Origin: Sulfuricurvum sp.
GTDB lineage: Bacteria > Campylobacterota > Campylobacteria > Campylobacterales > Sulfurimonadaceae
DNA length: 64,000 bases
NCBI GenBank assembly: GCA_030696775.1
Contig: JAUYRN010000005.1
Span: 186,001-250,000, forward strand
Direction: 5' to 3'
The position numbers were made by a program, and so were the translations under genes. The notes beneath the pieces were generated by a model that ran no database searches, was not told the origin of the DNA, and worked only from the letters and a program-made list of their open reading frames with translations. Shown one piece after another: positions 16,739 through 26,706 of this stretch. Position 1 is the stretch's first letter. Each line of letters begins with the position of its first letter.

Positions 16739-17951
16739 GAAGTTTTTTATAAGAATTGTCTTTGGATTATTGTTAACTTTATCTGCGAATGCCGCAACGT
16801 GTAGTAAAAGCTATACGCTTGGTTTTTTTAATGGTGTGTGGAATACGGAATATGAATCATTTGATGGAACTCAAGCCGTAAGAGGTTTAATTGGGAACAC
16901 CTACAACAACGAACCCGTAAAATACGAATCATTTTACAACCACACCGGAAGCAGTGTCGGTGCAACATCGCTACAAGACCTCGCCGAGACATTTATCCAG
17001 CGTGCCAATGAGATTGATAAATCAGGACAGATGGGAAAACGGTTTGAGTATTTTTGGGAGTTTTTGGGCTCATCCGAACCGACGTTTCTCGATAAACTTG
17101 CAGGGTTTCTCCCCAATGCTGCCAGTTTATTTGATTCGGTTTATACTGCAATCACCACTAAACTCACGTCTATTATCTCATTTTTTCTGAGTAATCCTCC
17201 GACAGAAGCCGATTATACCTCGCATAATGCTAGACTCGATGCTCTTGCTACGGATGGAGAAAAACTGATGTTGGTTGGTCATTCACAGGGGAATTTGTTT
17301 ATGAATCATGCGTATGATCATATTTTGCCGGTTGTAACCAAAGACCGTGTCGCAGCGGCTCATATCGCTCCTGCTTCTCCGACACTGCGTGGAAATTGGG
17401 TATTGGCGGATATTGATTTGGTAATCAATGCTCTGCGGATACAAGGGGTTACATCCGTCCCGAACATCAATCTTACGATCCCAGCTTCTAAAGTAGATGT
17501 ATCAGGACATACCCTTAGTGGCACTTATCTCGATCCGACGCGGGATGGGAGAGGGAGGGTTAAGACGATGATTGAGACGGGGATGGGAAAGTTAAAAAAC
17601 AGTTGTGGTCACCTTGAATATCGTATTATTATTACTGATCATGATACAATAGGTGGTGAAGTCTATCATAATATTGGTTCTTATTTAACCATTCCCTCTC
17701 GCGATGAAGTTATTACAGCTTTAGGTTATCAAGATTGGACACCTGTTGACTGGGATGCTTCATATGTTCTTCAGTATCATTATGATGCTGTTACGTCAAA
17801 ATCTGGCTATTATCTTATAACTAATTATGATGCATTGGTTTCTGCAAGTTATTTAAAAGAAAATTTACCACATGGACCATTAGATGGAAATTGGTATTTC
17901 ACAGAAATCTCAAAATTATATTATTATCGTGTAATTAGATATGTATATTAA
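16719..17951 (+). CDS. Exported alpha/beta-hydrolase (lipase-like)
   Basis: Overlaps the preceding gene; signal sequence KKFFIRIVFGLLLTLSANA; GxSxG in LMLVGHSQGNLFMNHAYDHI. Start codon uncertain (16719 ATG or 16731 GTG). Confidence 0.68.
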   Translation: MEILVSKKFFIRIVFGLLLTLSANAATCSKSYTLGFFNGVWNTEYESFDGTQAVRGLIGNTYNNEPVKYESFYNHTGSSVGATSLQDLAETFIQRANEIDKSGQMGKRFEYFWEFLGSSEPTFLDKLAGFLPNAASLFDSVYTAITTKLTSIISFFLSNPPTEADYTSHNARLDALATDGEKLMLVGHSQGNLFMNHAYDHILPVVTKDRVAAAHIAPASPTLRGNWVLADIDLVINALRIQGVTSVPNINLTIPASKVDVSGHTLSGTYLDPTRDGRGRVKTMIETGMGKLKNSCGHLEYRIIITDHDTIGGEVYHNIGSYLTIPSRDEVITALGYQDWTPVDWDASYVLQYHYDAVTSKSGYYLITNYDALVSASYLKENLPHGPLDGNWYFTEISKLYYYRVIRYVY

Positions 17952-17990
17952 TTGCGTCCAAGTAAAATAAAGATTCTGAACAATTATAAA

Positions 17991-19208
17991 TCAGCCTAAA
18001 TTTAACGAAAAAATCGGAAGCAGCATCGCGGTAACCATCACCCCGATAATACCTCCGATAATCAGCATAAGTGATGGTTCTAAAATCGAGAGGAAGAGGG
18101 TGATTTTATCTTTGTTTGTATCGATGTAAAAGGCTGAAAGGTGCTGAAGCATTGAGGAAAGTTCACTTGTTTCTTCTCCGATTGCGACCGCTTCGATAAA
18201 TGAATCATCGATTTTATATCCTGTCTCTTGTTTCAGAGCTTTTGAGAGAGAAGATCCCTCGACTACTTTTACCGAAGCTTTCTCAAAAAGTTCTTTTATG
18301 ACTTCCGATGAGAGGGTGATGCAGGAGAGTTTGATGGTGTTAACGACGGGTATTCCTGAGCGAATCAACAGAGAAGAGATGGTGCAAAAACGGGCTAAAT
18401 CACTGGTCTCGACCATTTTCCCGACAATGGGAAGTTTCAAAATAAGGGCGTGAACACTTTTTTTGAATTCATAGTTGGTTGCCATTTTATAGGAAAATAA
18501 ACCTACTAGACTCAATACGACGATCGCTATGACAAACCAATACTGCGCAAAAAAATGCGCCATTGCTACAACGATCTGTGTTAAAAGCGGGAGTGCTTGA
18601 CCGGTGGACTCGAAAATAGCGGTGATTTTTGGAACAACGACGGTGAGCATAAAGGAGATCATCAAAATCGATACGACTATGATAAAAGAGGGGTACACCA
18701 ATGCTTGCCCCAGTTGTTTTTTGATTTTTTCCTGAAGAATTAAATAGACGGAAAGCTCATTTAAAACCTCGGCAAGAATACCTCTGTCTTCCGATATTTT
18801 GAGCGTTCCGGTATAAAAAACAGGTAGGGAATAGTGCTCTTGAGATTCGAGGGCTTGGGCGAAACTTTTCCCTTCATTTATAAGGGTAATAATGGTTTCA
18901 AAAAAACGTTCAACTCGGAGAGTCTTATGGTTTTGGTGTTTGAGCAATGTGAGTGCGCGGATCAGCGGAATACCTGCATTGAGATAGACAGCGAGATCAC
19001 GACTTAACGTGGCTAATAGCGAGGTAGGAAGATTTTTTTGTTTAAAGAGTGCCAAAACACCAAAAAAAGATTGTTGGCGCGTTGAGATATCCGAATAGAG
19101 AATTCCCTGGGCTTTGAGTTTCATTTTTGCTTCGTCCATCGTAGACGCTTCAATCGTTGATTTTAAAGCATTTCCGGTGCTGTCCATCCCTTTGTAATGA
19201 AATTCCAT
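17991..19208 (-). CDS. gspF: Type II secretion inner-membrane protein GspF
   Basis: 405 aa; two T2SSF repeats (DLAVYLNAGIPLIRALTLL; DLARFCTISSLLIRSGIPVVN). Confidence 0.9.
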   Translation of the reverse strand: MEFHYKGMDSTGNALKSTIEASTMDEAKMKLKAQGILYSDISTRQQSFFGVLALFKQKNLPTSLLATLSRDLAVYLNAGIPLIRALTLLKHQNHKTLRVERFFETIITLINEGKSFAQALESQEHYSLPVFYTGTLKISEDRGILAEVLNELSVYLILQEKIKKQLGQALVYPSFIIVVSILMISFMLTVVVPKITAIFESTGQALPLLTQIVVAMAHFFAQYWFVIAIVVLSLVGLFSYKMATNYEFKKSVHALILKLPIVGKMVETSDLARFCTISSLLIRSGIPVVNTIKLSCITLSSEVIKELFEKASVKVVEGSSLSKALKQETGYKIDDSFIEAVAIGEETSELSSMLQHLSAFYIDTNKDKITLFLSILEPSLMLIIGGIIGVMVTAMLLPIFSLNLG

Positions 19209-20722
19209 TATGCCTCTTTGACTCCCACACGGATGATCTCATCGAGACCGGTCGTGCGATCGAGTAATAATGCGATGAGTTGATTGGAGAGAAATTGCAT
19301 TCCTCTGGATTTCATTATTTCTCGAATTTCAAAATCATTTTCACTGGTTTTTAGCAATGGACGCAAAGAGTCATCGACCATGAAAAATTCACCGATAGCG
19401 ACGCGCCCATAGTACCCCGTGTAATGACATTTTACGCATCCTTTTGGTTGGGCTATGATCTGTCCATGTGAAACTCCAATCTCATCTGCATCTTTATCGG
19501 ATAAGGTGGCATTTTCTTTGCATTCAGGACACAGGCATCGAACGAGCCGTTGAGCCAAGACGCCTAAAAGAGTGGACGTAATTAAAAACTTATCGATTCC
19601 CATATCGGCTAAGCGCGTAAGGGCAGCCGTTGCATTGTTGGTGTGCAGCGTTGAGAGGACGAGGTGACCTGTCATCGCCGCTTGGATGGCGATATGTGCA
19701 GTCTCTGTATCCCGAATCTCACCGATCATGATAATATCAGGGTCTTGACGTAAAATGGAGCGCAGTCCTCCCGCAAAGGTTAGTCCGGCTTTGGTATTGA
19801 CGGCGATTTGACTTACATGAGGAGCATCGTATTCCACTGGGTCTTCGATTGAAATGATGTTCTTTTCAGGGGAGGCTAACTGTTGTAAAAATGAGTGTAA
19901 GGTGGTTGATTTACCGCTTCCCGTAGGTCCCGTGACCAAGATAATGCCGTGTGAAAATTTGAGAAGTTCTTCAAACTCTGAGGTGGTTTTTTCATCAAAT
20001 CCCAACTCCCGTAAAGAGGGGATGGATGTTGCCTGCATCAAAAGTCGTAAAACTACCCGTTCACCGTGATACGTGGGGAGGACAGAAACACGAACGTCGA
20101 GGCTTTTTCCTGCTACTTTGACTTGTGTTCGTCCATCTTGAGGAAGGCGTTTTTCGGAAATATCCAAAGCAGAGATGACTTTAATACGACTGATGATGAG
20201 ATCAATGATGTTTTTGTCCAGATCGATATGTTTGATGAGTGCACCATCGATTCGAAAGCGTACTTCTCCCTTTTTTTCATGCGTTTCGATGTGAATATCA
20301 CTGGCTTTACGCTTGATTGCTTGGTAAAAAATGGTGTTGACAAATTTTATGATCGGAGCGGATTCTTCACTGGTCAGCAAATCTGCTGAATTTTTGATGA
20401 AATCGACCAAAGATAACTCTTCATCAATGAACTCATTGTTACTGGGAGCGGATTTAGAAATATTAAGATCCGTTTTAAGTTCCAAAAATTTCAAATAAAG
20501 ATTTTCATATCCGGCATGGGGAAGATGCGCGATTGGATAAGTAAGAGCGAGTTTATTGTAAAGCTGAAGTGCTGCTAAACGCTGCGATTCAGGGATAATG
20601 GCATAAAGTTTTCCTTCATACGTACAAAACAAAAGTGAGTGACGAATGCACAAGGCAACATCAATATTTTCAGGATAAGAGAACAAGATTTGTGTTTCAT
20701 CCAAAAAAGGGAACGTTATCAT
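19208..20722 (-). CDS. gspE: Type II secretion ATPase GspE
   Basis: 504 aa; GPTGSGKSTTLHSFL, Asp box, EIRDTETAHIAIQAAMTGHLVLSTLHTN, C-terminal CxxC pairs. Confidence 0.94.
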   Translation of the reverse strand: MITFPFLDETQILFSYPENIDVALCIRHSLLFCTYEGKLYAIIPESQRLAALQLYNKLALTYPIAHLPHAGYENLYLKFLELKTDLNISKSAPSNNEFIDEELSLVDFIKNSADLLTSEESAPIIKFVNTIFYQAIKRKASDIHIETHEKKGEVRFRIDGALIKHIDLDKNIIDLIISRIKVISALDISEKRLPQDGRTQVKVAGKSLDVRVSVLPTYHGERVVLRLLMQATSIPSLRELGFDEKTTSEFEELLKFSHGIILVTGPTGSGKSTTLHSFLQQLASPEKNIISIEDPVEYDAPHVSQIAVNTKAGLTFAGGLRSILRQDPDIIMIGEIRDTETAHIAIQAAMTGHLVLSTLHTNNATAALTRLADMGIDKFLITSTLLGVLAQRLVRCLCPECKENATLSDKDADEIGVSHGQIIAQPKGCVKCHYTGYYGRVAIGEFFMVDDSLRPLLKTSENDFEIREIMKSRGMQFLSNQLIALLLDRTTGLDEIIRVGVKEA

Positions 20723-22311
20723 GGTTTGGCATCTTTTTTGGTTTCGATATTTTTCGTGATATTGGTGATGTAGCGATCTTGAATCGCATCAAGTTCGGTT
20801 AATTGGGCCCGCAACGTATTTAAATCACCACTTTTTTCGATGATATAGGGAGTGAGGATAATAACCAGATTGATTTTATCACGACTGCTTTTTTTATTTT
20901 TAAAGAGATTACCTAAAATAGGTATGTCTCCTAAAAATGGGACTTTAGTATTCGTTTCATCGATTTTTTCTCGAATAAGTCCTCCTATAATGACACTTTC
21001 TCCATTATTAACGATTGCAGACGTTAAAACTTCGCGTTTGGTGGTACTGGGACGATCGGCGATTGAGTTTGGTTCAATGTCTTCCAGTTTTGCCGTCACT
21101 CCTAAAAGAACTTTATTGTCATTGGAGAGGCGTGGCTTGATTTTTAGAGTGAGTCCGATGTCTTGACGAGTGTAGTTTTGTGTTATCCCTGTTCCAATAC
21201 CTTGGGTTACTCCTGAGCTAATCGATTCTGTCTTACCCACATAGATAGAGGATTCTTGGTTGTCTATACATAAAATCGAGGGTTCCGATAAAATATTTGC
21301 CGCTCCATTAGAGTTTAATAGTGCAATATTTGCTCCCAATGCAATCCCGCTTGTTATCGTTGGGATAGTGAGATGACTCAGTAATGTTGAATCCAGTGAT
21401 ACGGCAGAGGGTAATCCCAAAGATGTATTAAAAGTAAAAAGACCATTTGATGTTGCTGAACCACCTGATAGTCCATACTTTATACCGACTTCTTGCGATT
21501 TATTGTCACTGATTTCAATAATTTTTGCTCTTACATAGACTTGCTGGCGATCTTGATCTAAGCTCAGTATCGTTGATTCCAAACTTTTAAAAAGCTCATC
21601 ACTCGTAATGACGATCAGTGAATTGGTACTGTCATCACTGGCGATACTGGGCGGTTGTTGACCGGGCATCAATGTCATTTTTCCTAAAATCGTATTGAGT
21701 GTTGTCACGAGAGATTTGGCATCGGCATTTTTAAGAGGGATGACATGAGTCGTGTTTGCGAGGGTTTCATCTTTCATGTCCAATATCTTCATCGCTTTTT
21801 GGATGGTGGCGATGTTGTCTGGAAAGTCGGTGACGATGACGGAATTGGACTCTTTAGATGCGGTTATTTTTCCATTTTTACTCGTAAAATGTTTAATCTT
21901 TGTTCCCATGTTTTCGGCAGAAGAGAAATGAAACGTAAAAATACGTGTTTGCATTTGAGCAATGTCACTTTTTTCCATAAATGGAAGATTCATTTGCGTA
22001 GCATCAACGGTTTTAACCACACTCAAATACCCTCCACCCGTATCGACCAGTGTATATCCCCGCGCATCGAGGGTGCTTTGCAGTATTCCAAAAAGATCTT
22101 TTTTGTTGATGGGTTTGTTACCGGCATAACTGATCGTTCCGGGAATCTCTTCACCGATGAAAATATTTTTATGGGTTGTAGCCGCAACCAGCTTAATCAA
22201 ATCGGTCATTCCCATTCCGTCGATTGCGAGGGAAACTTTTTCGTTAGCAGCTGCACCTAAAAGAGTTACGAGTGTCATAGAGGCGAGAAAAATTTTAGCG
22301 GGTGATTTCAT
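20719..22311 (-). CDS. gspD: Type II secretion secretin GspD
   Basis: Start at MKSPAKIFLASMTLVTLLGAAANE; N-domains and secretin core (ILSEPSILCIDNQESSIYVGKTE, VIIGGLIREK...VPFLGDIPILGNLFK). Confidence 0.93.
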   Translation of the reverse strand: MKSPAKIFLASMTLVTLLGAAANEKVSLAIDGMGMTDLIKLVAATTHKNIFIGEEIPGTISYAGNKPINKKDLFGILQSTLDARGYTLVDTGGGYLSVVKTVDATQMNLPFMEKSDIAQMQTRIFTFHFSSAENMGTKIKHFTSKNGKITASKESNSVIVTDFPDNIATIQKAMKILDMKDETLANTTHVIPLKNADAKSLVTTLNTILGKMTLMPGQQPPSIASDDSTNSLIVITSDELFKSLESTILSLDQDRQQVYVRAKIIEISDNKSQEVGIKYGLSGGSATSNGLFTFNTSLGLPSAVSLDSTLLSHLTIPTITSGIALGANIALLNSNGAANILSEPSILCIDNQESSIYVGKTESISSGVTQGIGTGITQNYTRQDIGLTLKIKPRLSNDNKVLLGVTAKLEDIEPNSIADRPSTTKREVLTSAIVNNGESVIIGGLIREKIDETNTKVPFLGDIPILGNLFKNKKSSRDKINLVIILTPYIIEKSGDLNTLRAQLTELDAIQDRYITNITKNIETKKDAKP

Positions 22312-23122
22312 AGACGAGTTCCTTTTGGAGGTTATTACGTTTAACGGTGATACGAAGACTTCGAAGGCTTGGAACTTGAGCGTAAACTGCGAGTGCGTCC
22401 GCATAAGATTCAAGTTTTTTATTATTAACTGAGAGGATAATATCTCCATTTATAATGCCAAGTTGTGCAAATATGGACTCAGGTGCAATGCTATTAACAC
22501 GAAATCCAGAAATCTTTTCTCCACTGGCAACGGCTGAAATATCAATGGCTTTTCCAATATTTTGTAAATCGCTCATCTGAATTTGAATCGTTTGGTATGC
22601 GATAGTACGCCATTCATTTTCTTGCGTCCCTGCTTGTGCGGAATCAGCTACCGACTCGGTTACCACTTCTTGACGAGCGAGCGGATCATCATGTCCTAAG
22701 CTAAGAAGATAAATTTTCCCATATCCGCGAAAGGTTGCTGTCGTATCACTCAGTGCCGTGAGACGAAACACCCCTTTATAGATTCCGCCTAAAGGGACAA
22801 TGAGCGTCGTTTTCGTATCGCTGATACTGATAAATGAGTCCGAAACGGAGCGATAAATCGCTTTGATTCTGTGTGGATCAGGGACAAGTTTAGTTGCAGT
22901 AATACTTTTGGTGTGTATCGCGCCATCGAAATGTTCGGCAATACCGAACTTTGGACCAAAATGAAAAATTTCGAAAAAAGGATCAAATCGAGAGCTGAAT
23001 CCCTCCGTCGGAGCATCTGATAAAAATGCCCCTCCCAATGTTGATAAACTCCAGAGGATTACGATCGGTGCAGCCAGTACATTAAAACGTTGAAGTAGAG
23101 ATTCGTTAAAAATTGCTTTCAT
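22295..23122 (-). CDS. GspC-like clamp protein with PDZ domain
   Basis: 275 aa; N-terminal TM; FRVNSIAPESIFAQLGIINGDIILSVNNKKLESYADA PDZ-like C-terminus; upstream of gspD. Confidence 0.78.
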   Translation of the reverse strand: MKAIFNESLLQRFNVLAAPIVILWSLSTLGGAFLSDAPTEGFSSRFDPFFEIFHFGPKFGIAEHFDGAIHTKSITATKLVPDPHRIKAIYRSVSDSFISISDTKTTLIVPLGGIYKGVFRLTALSDTTATFRGYGKIYLLSLGHDDPLARQEVVTESVADSAQAGTQENEWRTIAYQTIQIQMSDLQNIGKAIDISAVASGEKISGFRVNSIAPESIFAQLGIINGDIILSVNNKKLESYADALAVYAQVPSLRSLRITVKRNNLQKELVYEITR

Positions 23123-23618
23123 AAACTAATCCTTCCTTCTCTTGATGTAATTTATTCACAAGCAGCGGATAACGTCGAAGCTGTGATGTTGGCTCAAAAA
23201 TAACGCGAACCTTTTGATCAAGAAGATCAAAATTACCGTCACAATGACCAAAATCACCTTCTCCATCCATGCTTACACTTAAAGGATGAAGTAAAGAATA
23301 GGTGAAAACAATGGATTCGATTTTCCCGGGAAAAAAGTTTCGATACAGAGGTGAAAATGAAATATTTGAGAGGCTCAGTTGGTTGATCAAAAGCCACGGT
23401 GAAATCCGAATAGATTCTATCGAAGCAAATTCTTGATTATCCAGCAAAACGTTTCCATTGTCGATATCTAACAAGAGAAAGCGATTGGTAAATTCTTCAT
23501 TATTGATGAATAAATGATGCTGGGAGAGTATCGATTCAAACGTGAAATAAAGTTTTTCTTTCGGAATCATTACAATGATTATGAGAAGAATATAAAGAGC
23601 GTATAAAGAACGTTTCAT
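23106..23618 (-). CDS. GspN-like T2SS protein
   Basis: 170 aa; N-terminal TM; low-complexity beta protein between GspC-like and GspM-like genes; called mainly by position. Confidence 0.5.
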   Translation of the reverse strand: MKRSLYALYILLIIIVMIPKEKLYFTFESILSQHHLFINNEEFTNRFLLLDIDNGNVLLDNQEFASIESIRISPWLLINQLSLSNISFSPLYRNFFPGKIESIVFTYSLLHPLSVSMDGEGDFGHCDGNFDLLDQKVRVIFEPTSQLRRYPLLVNKLHQEKEGLVYESNF

Positions 23619-24007
23619 GATTCAATCTCCACGAGAATTACCCCTTTTGATGCATTGTTACGTCGGAGAGTTAATTTCTTTATCACGAGCATGGAGTTTA
23701 GTATTTTGTTTGAAAGACGATTAAATTCAAGCGATGAAAGATTGTCGTATTCAAAATAGACATTTCCGCCCCGTTTTTCTTGTTTGATTAGGTTGGGATG
23801 ATTTTTTAAATACTCAAGCTCGTTGAGAGATTCTTGAGCGGACCATCGTGTTTTTAAGAGATCGATTGTTTTGGCCTGCTGCATCAGAGTTGCATGTTCT
23901 TGTCGTAACTCTTCTACGGCTGAATGTTCCCATAACGCTCCCAATGCAGCAACGACAACAAGTGCCAAGGTTGTTAACAAGGAGAGGGTAAGTACTCTTG
24001 GTTTCAT
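23615..24007 (-). CDS. GspM-like T2SS protein
   Basis: 130 aa; N-terminal TM plus coiled coil; 4-nt overlaps with both neighbours; position after the GspL-like gene. Confidence 0.5.
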   Translation of the reverse strand: MKPRVLTLSLLTTLALVVVAALGALWEHSAVEELRQEHATLMQQAKTIDLLKTRWSAQESLNELEYLKNHPNLIKQEKRGGNVYFEYDNLSSLEFNRLSNKILNSMLVIKKLTLRRNNASKGVILVEIES

Positions 24008-25167
24008 TTTAATCGAACCTCTAGTTGTGTGTTATGGCTGTTGATCTGTGCATGAGTAAACTGTTTTGTAATGGCGTTTTTGAGCTTTTCAGCAGCATTT
24101 GAATCGCGTGTATCGATGGTAAGATTGATGGCATTTCCATCGTAGTTTAGCTCTTGTATTCCCTCTCCTTGAAAGGAAATTATTTCTACAGCGGCTACTG
24201 ATGATATCGCAGCTGATGCGTTATTTTCGACCAAGAGACGATTTGCTTCCCCCGGTTTTGATCCAGGTATGAGGACTATTCCCTCCACGGACGAGCTGGG
24301 AGCAGTTGAGATGACAGGCATTGAAGGAGGAGGAATGATTTTTGCCTCTACGGGAAGGTCGGCAACTTCTTTGCACACTTTTCGAACATGAAGCTGCTTG
24401 GTCTCTTTACTCTTTAATGTACCGAGAATAGCTTCCCGTTCAATCGATGTTTCGGGCAGCTTTGAGGCTTTGCGTATTTCTGTCATTTTTTCATTGAGTT
24501 TGGCAGATTCTTGATAGCTAAACAGTGTCTGTGTAACAAGATTTCCCAAGAGCAGGAGTAAAATAAAGAGTGTCGTTTTGAGGGTTTTTTGGGTGAGGGC
24601 TGAGGGGATAAATGTTTCTATAGCCACCGTTTTTAAAAAAGGTCTTGGAAGTGCCAACGCTTCATCTAGCTCTATGGAAGAGGGGACATTGATATACGAG
24701 GCATCCATCTCTATGAGTATTCCCTCACTCGTGGTTAAATATTTTCCGTTAGGGAGATGGATAGGCCGAGGCTCTTTTGCAAATACCCATTGGGCAAACG
24801 CAACTTTTTTAATCAATGAAAAGTGGGGAAGCGAAAGCAATTTTTGAGATATTTCATTGGGATTGTAAGCGATTAAAAGATAGTTGTTTTCTTCTATTTT
24901 TTGTGCTTCATAGCGATACTGATCGCTTAGATCAAACAATGCTGGTGCGTATTTTACTGCTTCTTTGACTGTCTTTGCATTCAAGTTTACGGCTAACGCC
25001 CAATAGTCGTTGGGAGAAAGGACTAAAACGGTTTCTTTAGAAATCGGTTCAAGGCTCAGGGTATCGGCATAGACCAAAGGGGCAGAATCACAAAAAAAAC
25101 GACGTAAAACTGGGTATTTAGTGCAAAGGGATTCAATGAACTCTGTCGTATTAAAGAAATTCAACAC
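24004..25167 (-). CDS. GspL-like T2SS protein
   Basis: 387 aa; cytoplasmic domain, one TM (TTLFILLLLLGNLVTQTLFSY), periplasmic ferredoxin-like tail; position after gspK. Confidence 0.55.
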   Translation of the reverse strand: MLNFFNTTEFIESLCTKYPVLRRFFCDSAPLVYADTLSLEPISKETVLVLSPNDYWALAVNLNAKTVKEAVKYAPALFDLSDQYRYEAQKIEENNYLLIAYNPNEISQKLLSLPHFSLIKKVAFAQWVFAKEPRPIHLPNGKYLTTSEGILIEMDASYINVPSSIELDEALALPRPFLKTVAIETFIPSALTQKTLKTTLFILLLLLGNLVTQTLFSYQESAKLNEKMTEIRKASKLPETSIEREAILGTLKSKETKQLHVRKVCKEVADLPVEAKIIPPPSMPVISTAPSSSVEGIVLIPGSKPGEANRLLVENNASAAISSVAAVEIISFQGEGIQELNYDGNAINLTIDTRDSNAAEKLKNAITKQFTHAQINSHNTQLEVRLK

Positions 25168-26059
25168 GTTGTACTTTCTTATCTAAAAGATTATATTGAA
25201 ATTTCATATGCTCTTCATGGCTGTTCTCAGAGAGGTGAATATCGCATACAAGATTGTAAGAAACACCTGCTTTATAAATGAAAAAGTAGTTGTCAAAAAC
25301 AGCACCAAGTGCAGGTTCTGCTGTGATGGCTTCTTCTTTTGTAACGTATGCTTTGGTGCGAAAGAGAGTAAGTGAACGGATTTTTTCAGAGGAAGTATTG
25401 GGCAAAATGAGAGAGAGAGTTTCGGCATTAATTGCATTAAAATCCATTTTTTCCCCTTCATATCCGATATATAGATTCCAGGGTATTGATAAAACCGCCG
25501 TATCTTTTGTAATCTCAATATAACGTGATAAGATGAGATTAAAATGAGATTCGTTTACAATCAAACCATTTTTAAAGTCGCTTTGCGCTTCTCTAATTTC
25601 TGTGTCTATTCCACGCGCTGCTGTATCTGTATCAATTGTATCAAAAATGAGCTTAAGAAGCATGTCCGAATCCGCAATAGGATGCAGGGCAAACACCCGC
25701 ATGAACAGTGCCAGATTCGCATCATTAACTTTTCCCTCAGGACTCATCAGCGTATTAATATTGAATCGGTTATAAGGCGATGAGAGTTGTGCTTTGAGAC
25801 CAAAGTCCTCTTTTTTATTGTCCAGTTGCAATGGCAGACGCATGGCTAAATCCAATTCCTCAGCTCCGGTAATGGGACTAAGCAGTGAGGGAAGCTGCTG
25901 TTCTAAATCATTGATGGCACGTAAAGACGCACTTTGAAAAAATGCATTATTTCCCAATCGTGACAATCGGTCACTTTGTGTAAGTACAAAAGTAACGATC
26001 CCCATCATAAGCGTTATCAATACCAAGGTCATCATTAAAACAATTCCGCGTTTTTTCAT
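25151..26059 (-). CDS. gspK: Type II secretion minor pseudopilin GspK
   Basis: 302 aa; MKKRGIVLMMTLVLITLMMGIVTFVL; FNINTLMSPEGKVND; DFNAINAETLSLILP. Confidence 0.8.
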   Translation of the reverse strand: MKKRGIVLMMTLVLITLMMGIVTFVLTQSDRLSRLGNNAFFQSASLRAINDLEQQLPSLLSPITGAEELDLAMRLPLQLDNKKEDFGLKAQLSSPYNRFNINTLMSPEGKVNDANLALFMRVFALHPIADSDMLLKLIFDTIDTDTAARGIDTEIREAQSDFKNGLIVNESHFNLILSRYIEITKDTAVLSIPWNLYIGYEGEKMDFNAINAETLSLILPNTSSEKIRSLTLFRTKAYVTKEEAITAEPALGAVFDNYFFIYKAGVSYNLVCDIHLSENSHEEHMKFQYNLLDKKVQRVEFL

Positions 26060-26105
26060 ATCAGTTAAGTTGTCTTTTGTTTAATATTTAAAGAAGAAGT
26101 ATATC

Positions 26106-26119
26106 GTTCATATATGAAC
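26106..26119. promoter_or_regulatory. Perfect 14-bp palindrome GTTCATATATGAAC in the gsp divergent promoter
   Basis: Read directly; lies between gspK (-) and gspG (+). Confidence 0.45.
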
Positions 26120-26274
26120 TTTTAATGAATAAATGATTTATAGAAGAGATTAATAGAGTTGAAATCCTTGAATTGCTTTAAATTAGTCATATGGAAGTAA
26201 CTATGTTGTTCATTAAGTTATCATTTTTTCATGTTAGAATACAATCATAATTACAAGTTAACAGGAGTTATAGA

Positions 26275-26706
26275 ATGAAAATTTCCAGTAAAAGAAAAGC
26301 GTTTACCTTAATAGAAATTATGGTCGTAATCATCATCTTAGGACTTTTAGCTGCGTTTGTTATCCCGAATATCACTGGAAAAAGCGGCGAAGCGAAACAA
26401 AAACTGGTTTGTATTCAGATGAAAAGTTTGAATGAGAGTCTTAAAATGTTCAAAATTGATAATGGATCTTATCCTACGAGTGAAGAGGGCTTAAATGCAC
26501 TTATCACCAACCCTAATGCCAGTGAATACACATCCTATGCTCCAAGTGCGTACATTGAAGGAAAAAATCTTCCTAAAGATCCGTGGAATAAGCCGTATTT
26601 GTATCTCAATCTTGATGGTTCTGTCGAGCTCATCTCTCTAGGTGCTGATGGCAAAGAGGGTGGAGAAGGTGAAGATAAGGATCAAAAACTCTCCGAGTGC
26701 CGCTAA
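26275..26706 (+). CDS. gspG: Type II secretion major pseudopilin GspG
   Basis: 143 aa; KAFTLIEIMVVIIILGLLAAFVIPNI; DNGSYPTSEEGLNALI; DPWNKPYLY. Confidence 0.94.
   Translation: MKISSKRKAFTLIEIMVVIIILGLLAAFVIPNITGKSGEAKQKLVCIQMKSLNESLKMFKIDNGSYPTSEEGLNALITNPNASEYTSYAPSAYIEGKNLPKDPWNKPYLYLNLDGSVELISLGADGKEGGEGEDKDQKLSECR

Noticed and set aside
21745-22260. 171-aa + strand ORF
   Set aside because: Entirely antisense to the secretin gene; low-quality protein sequence.
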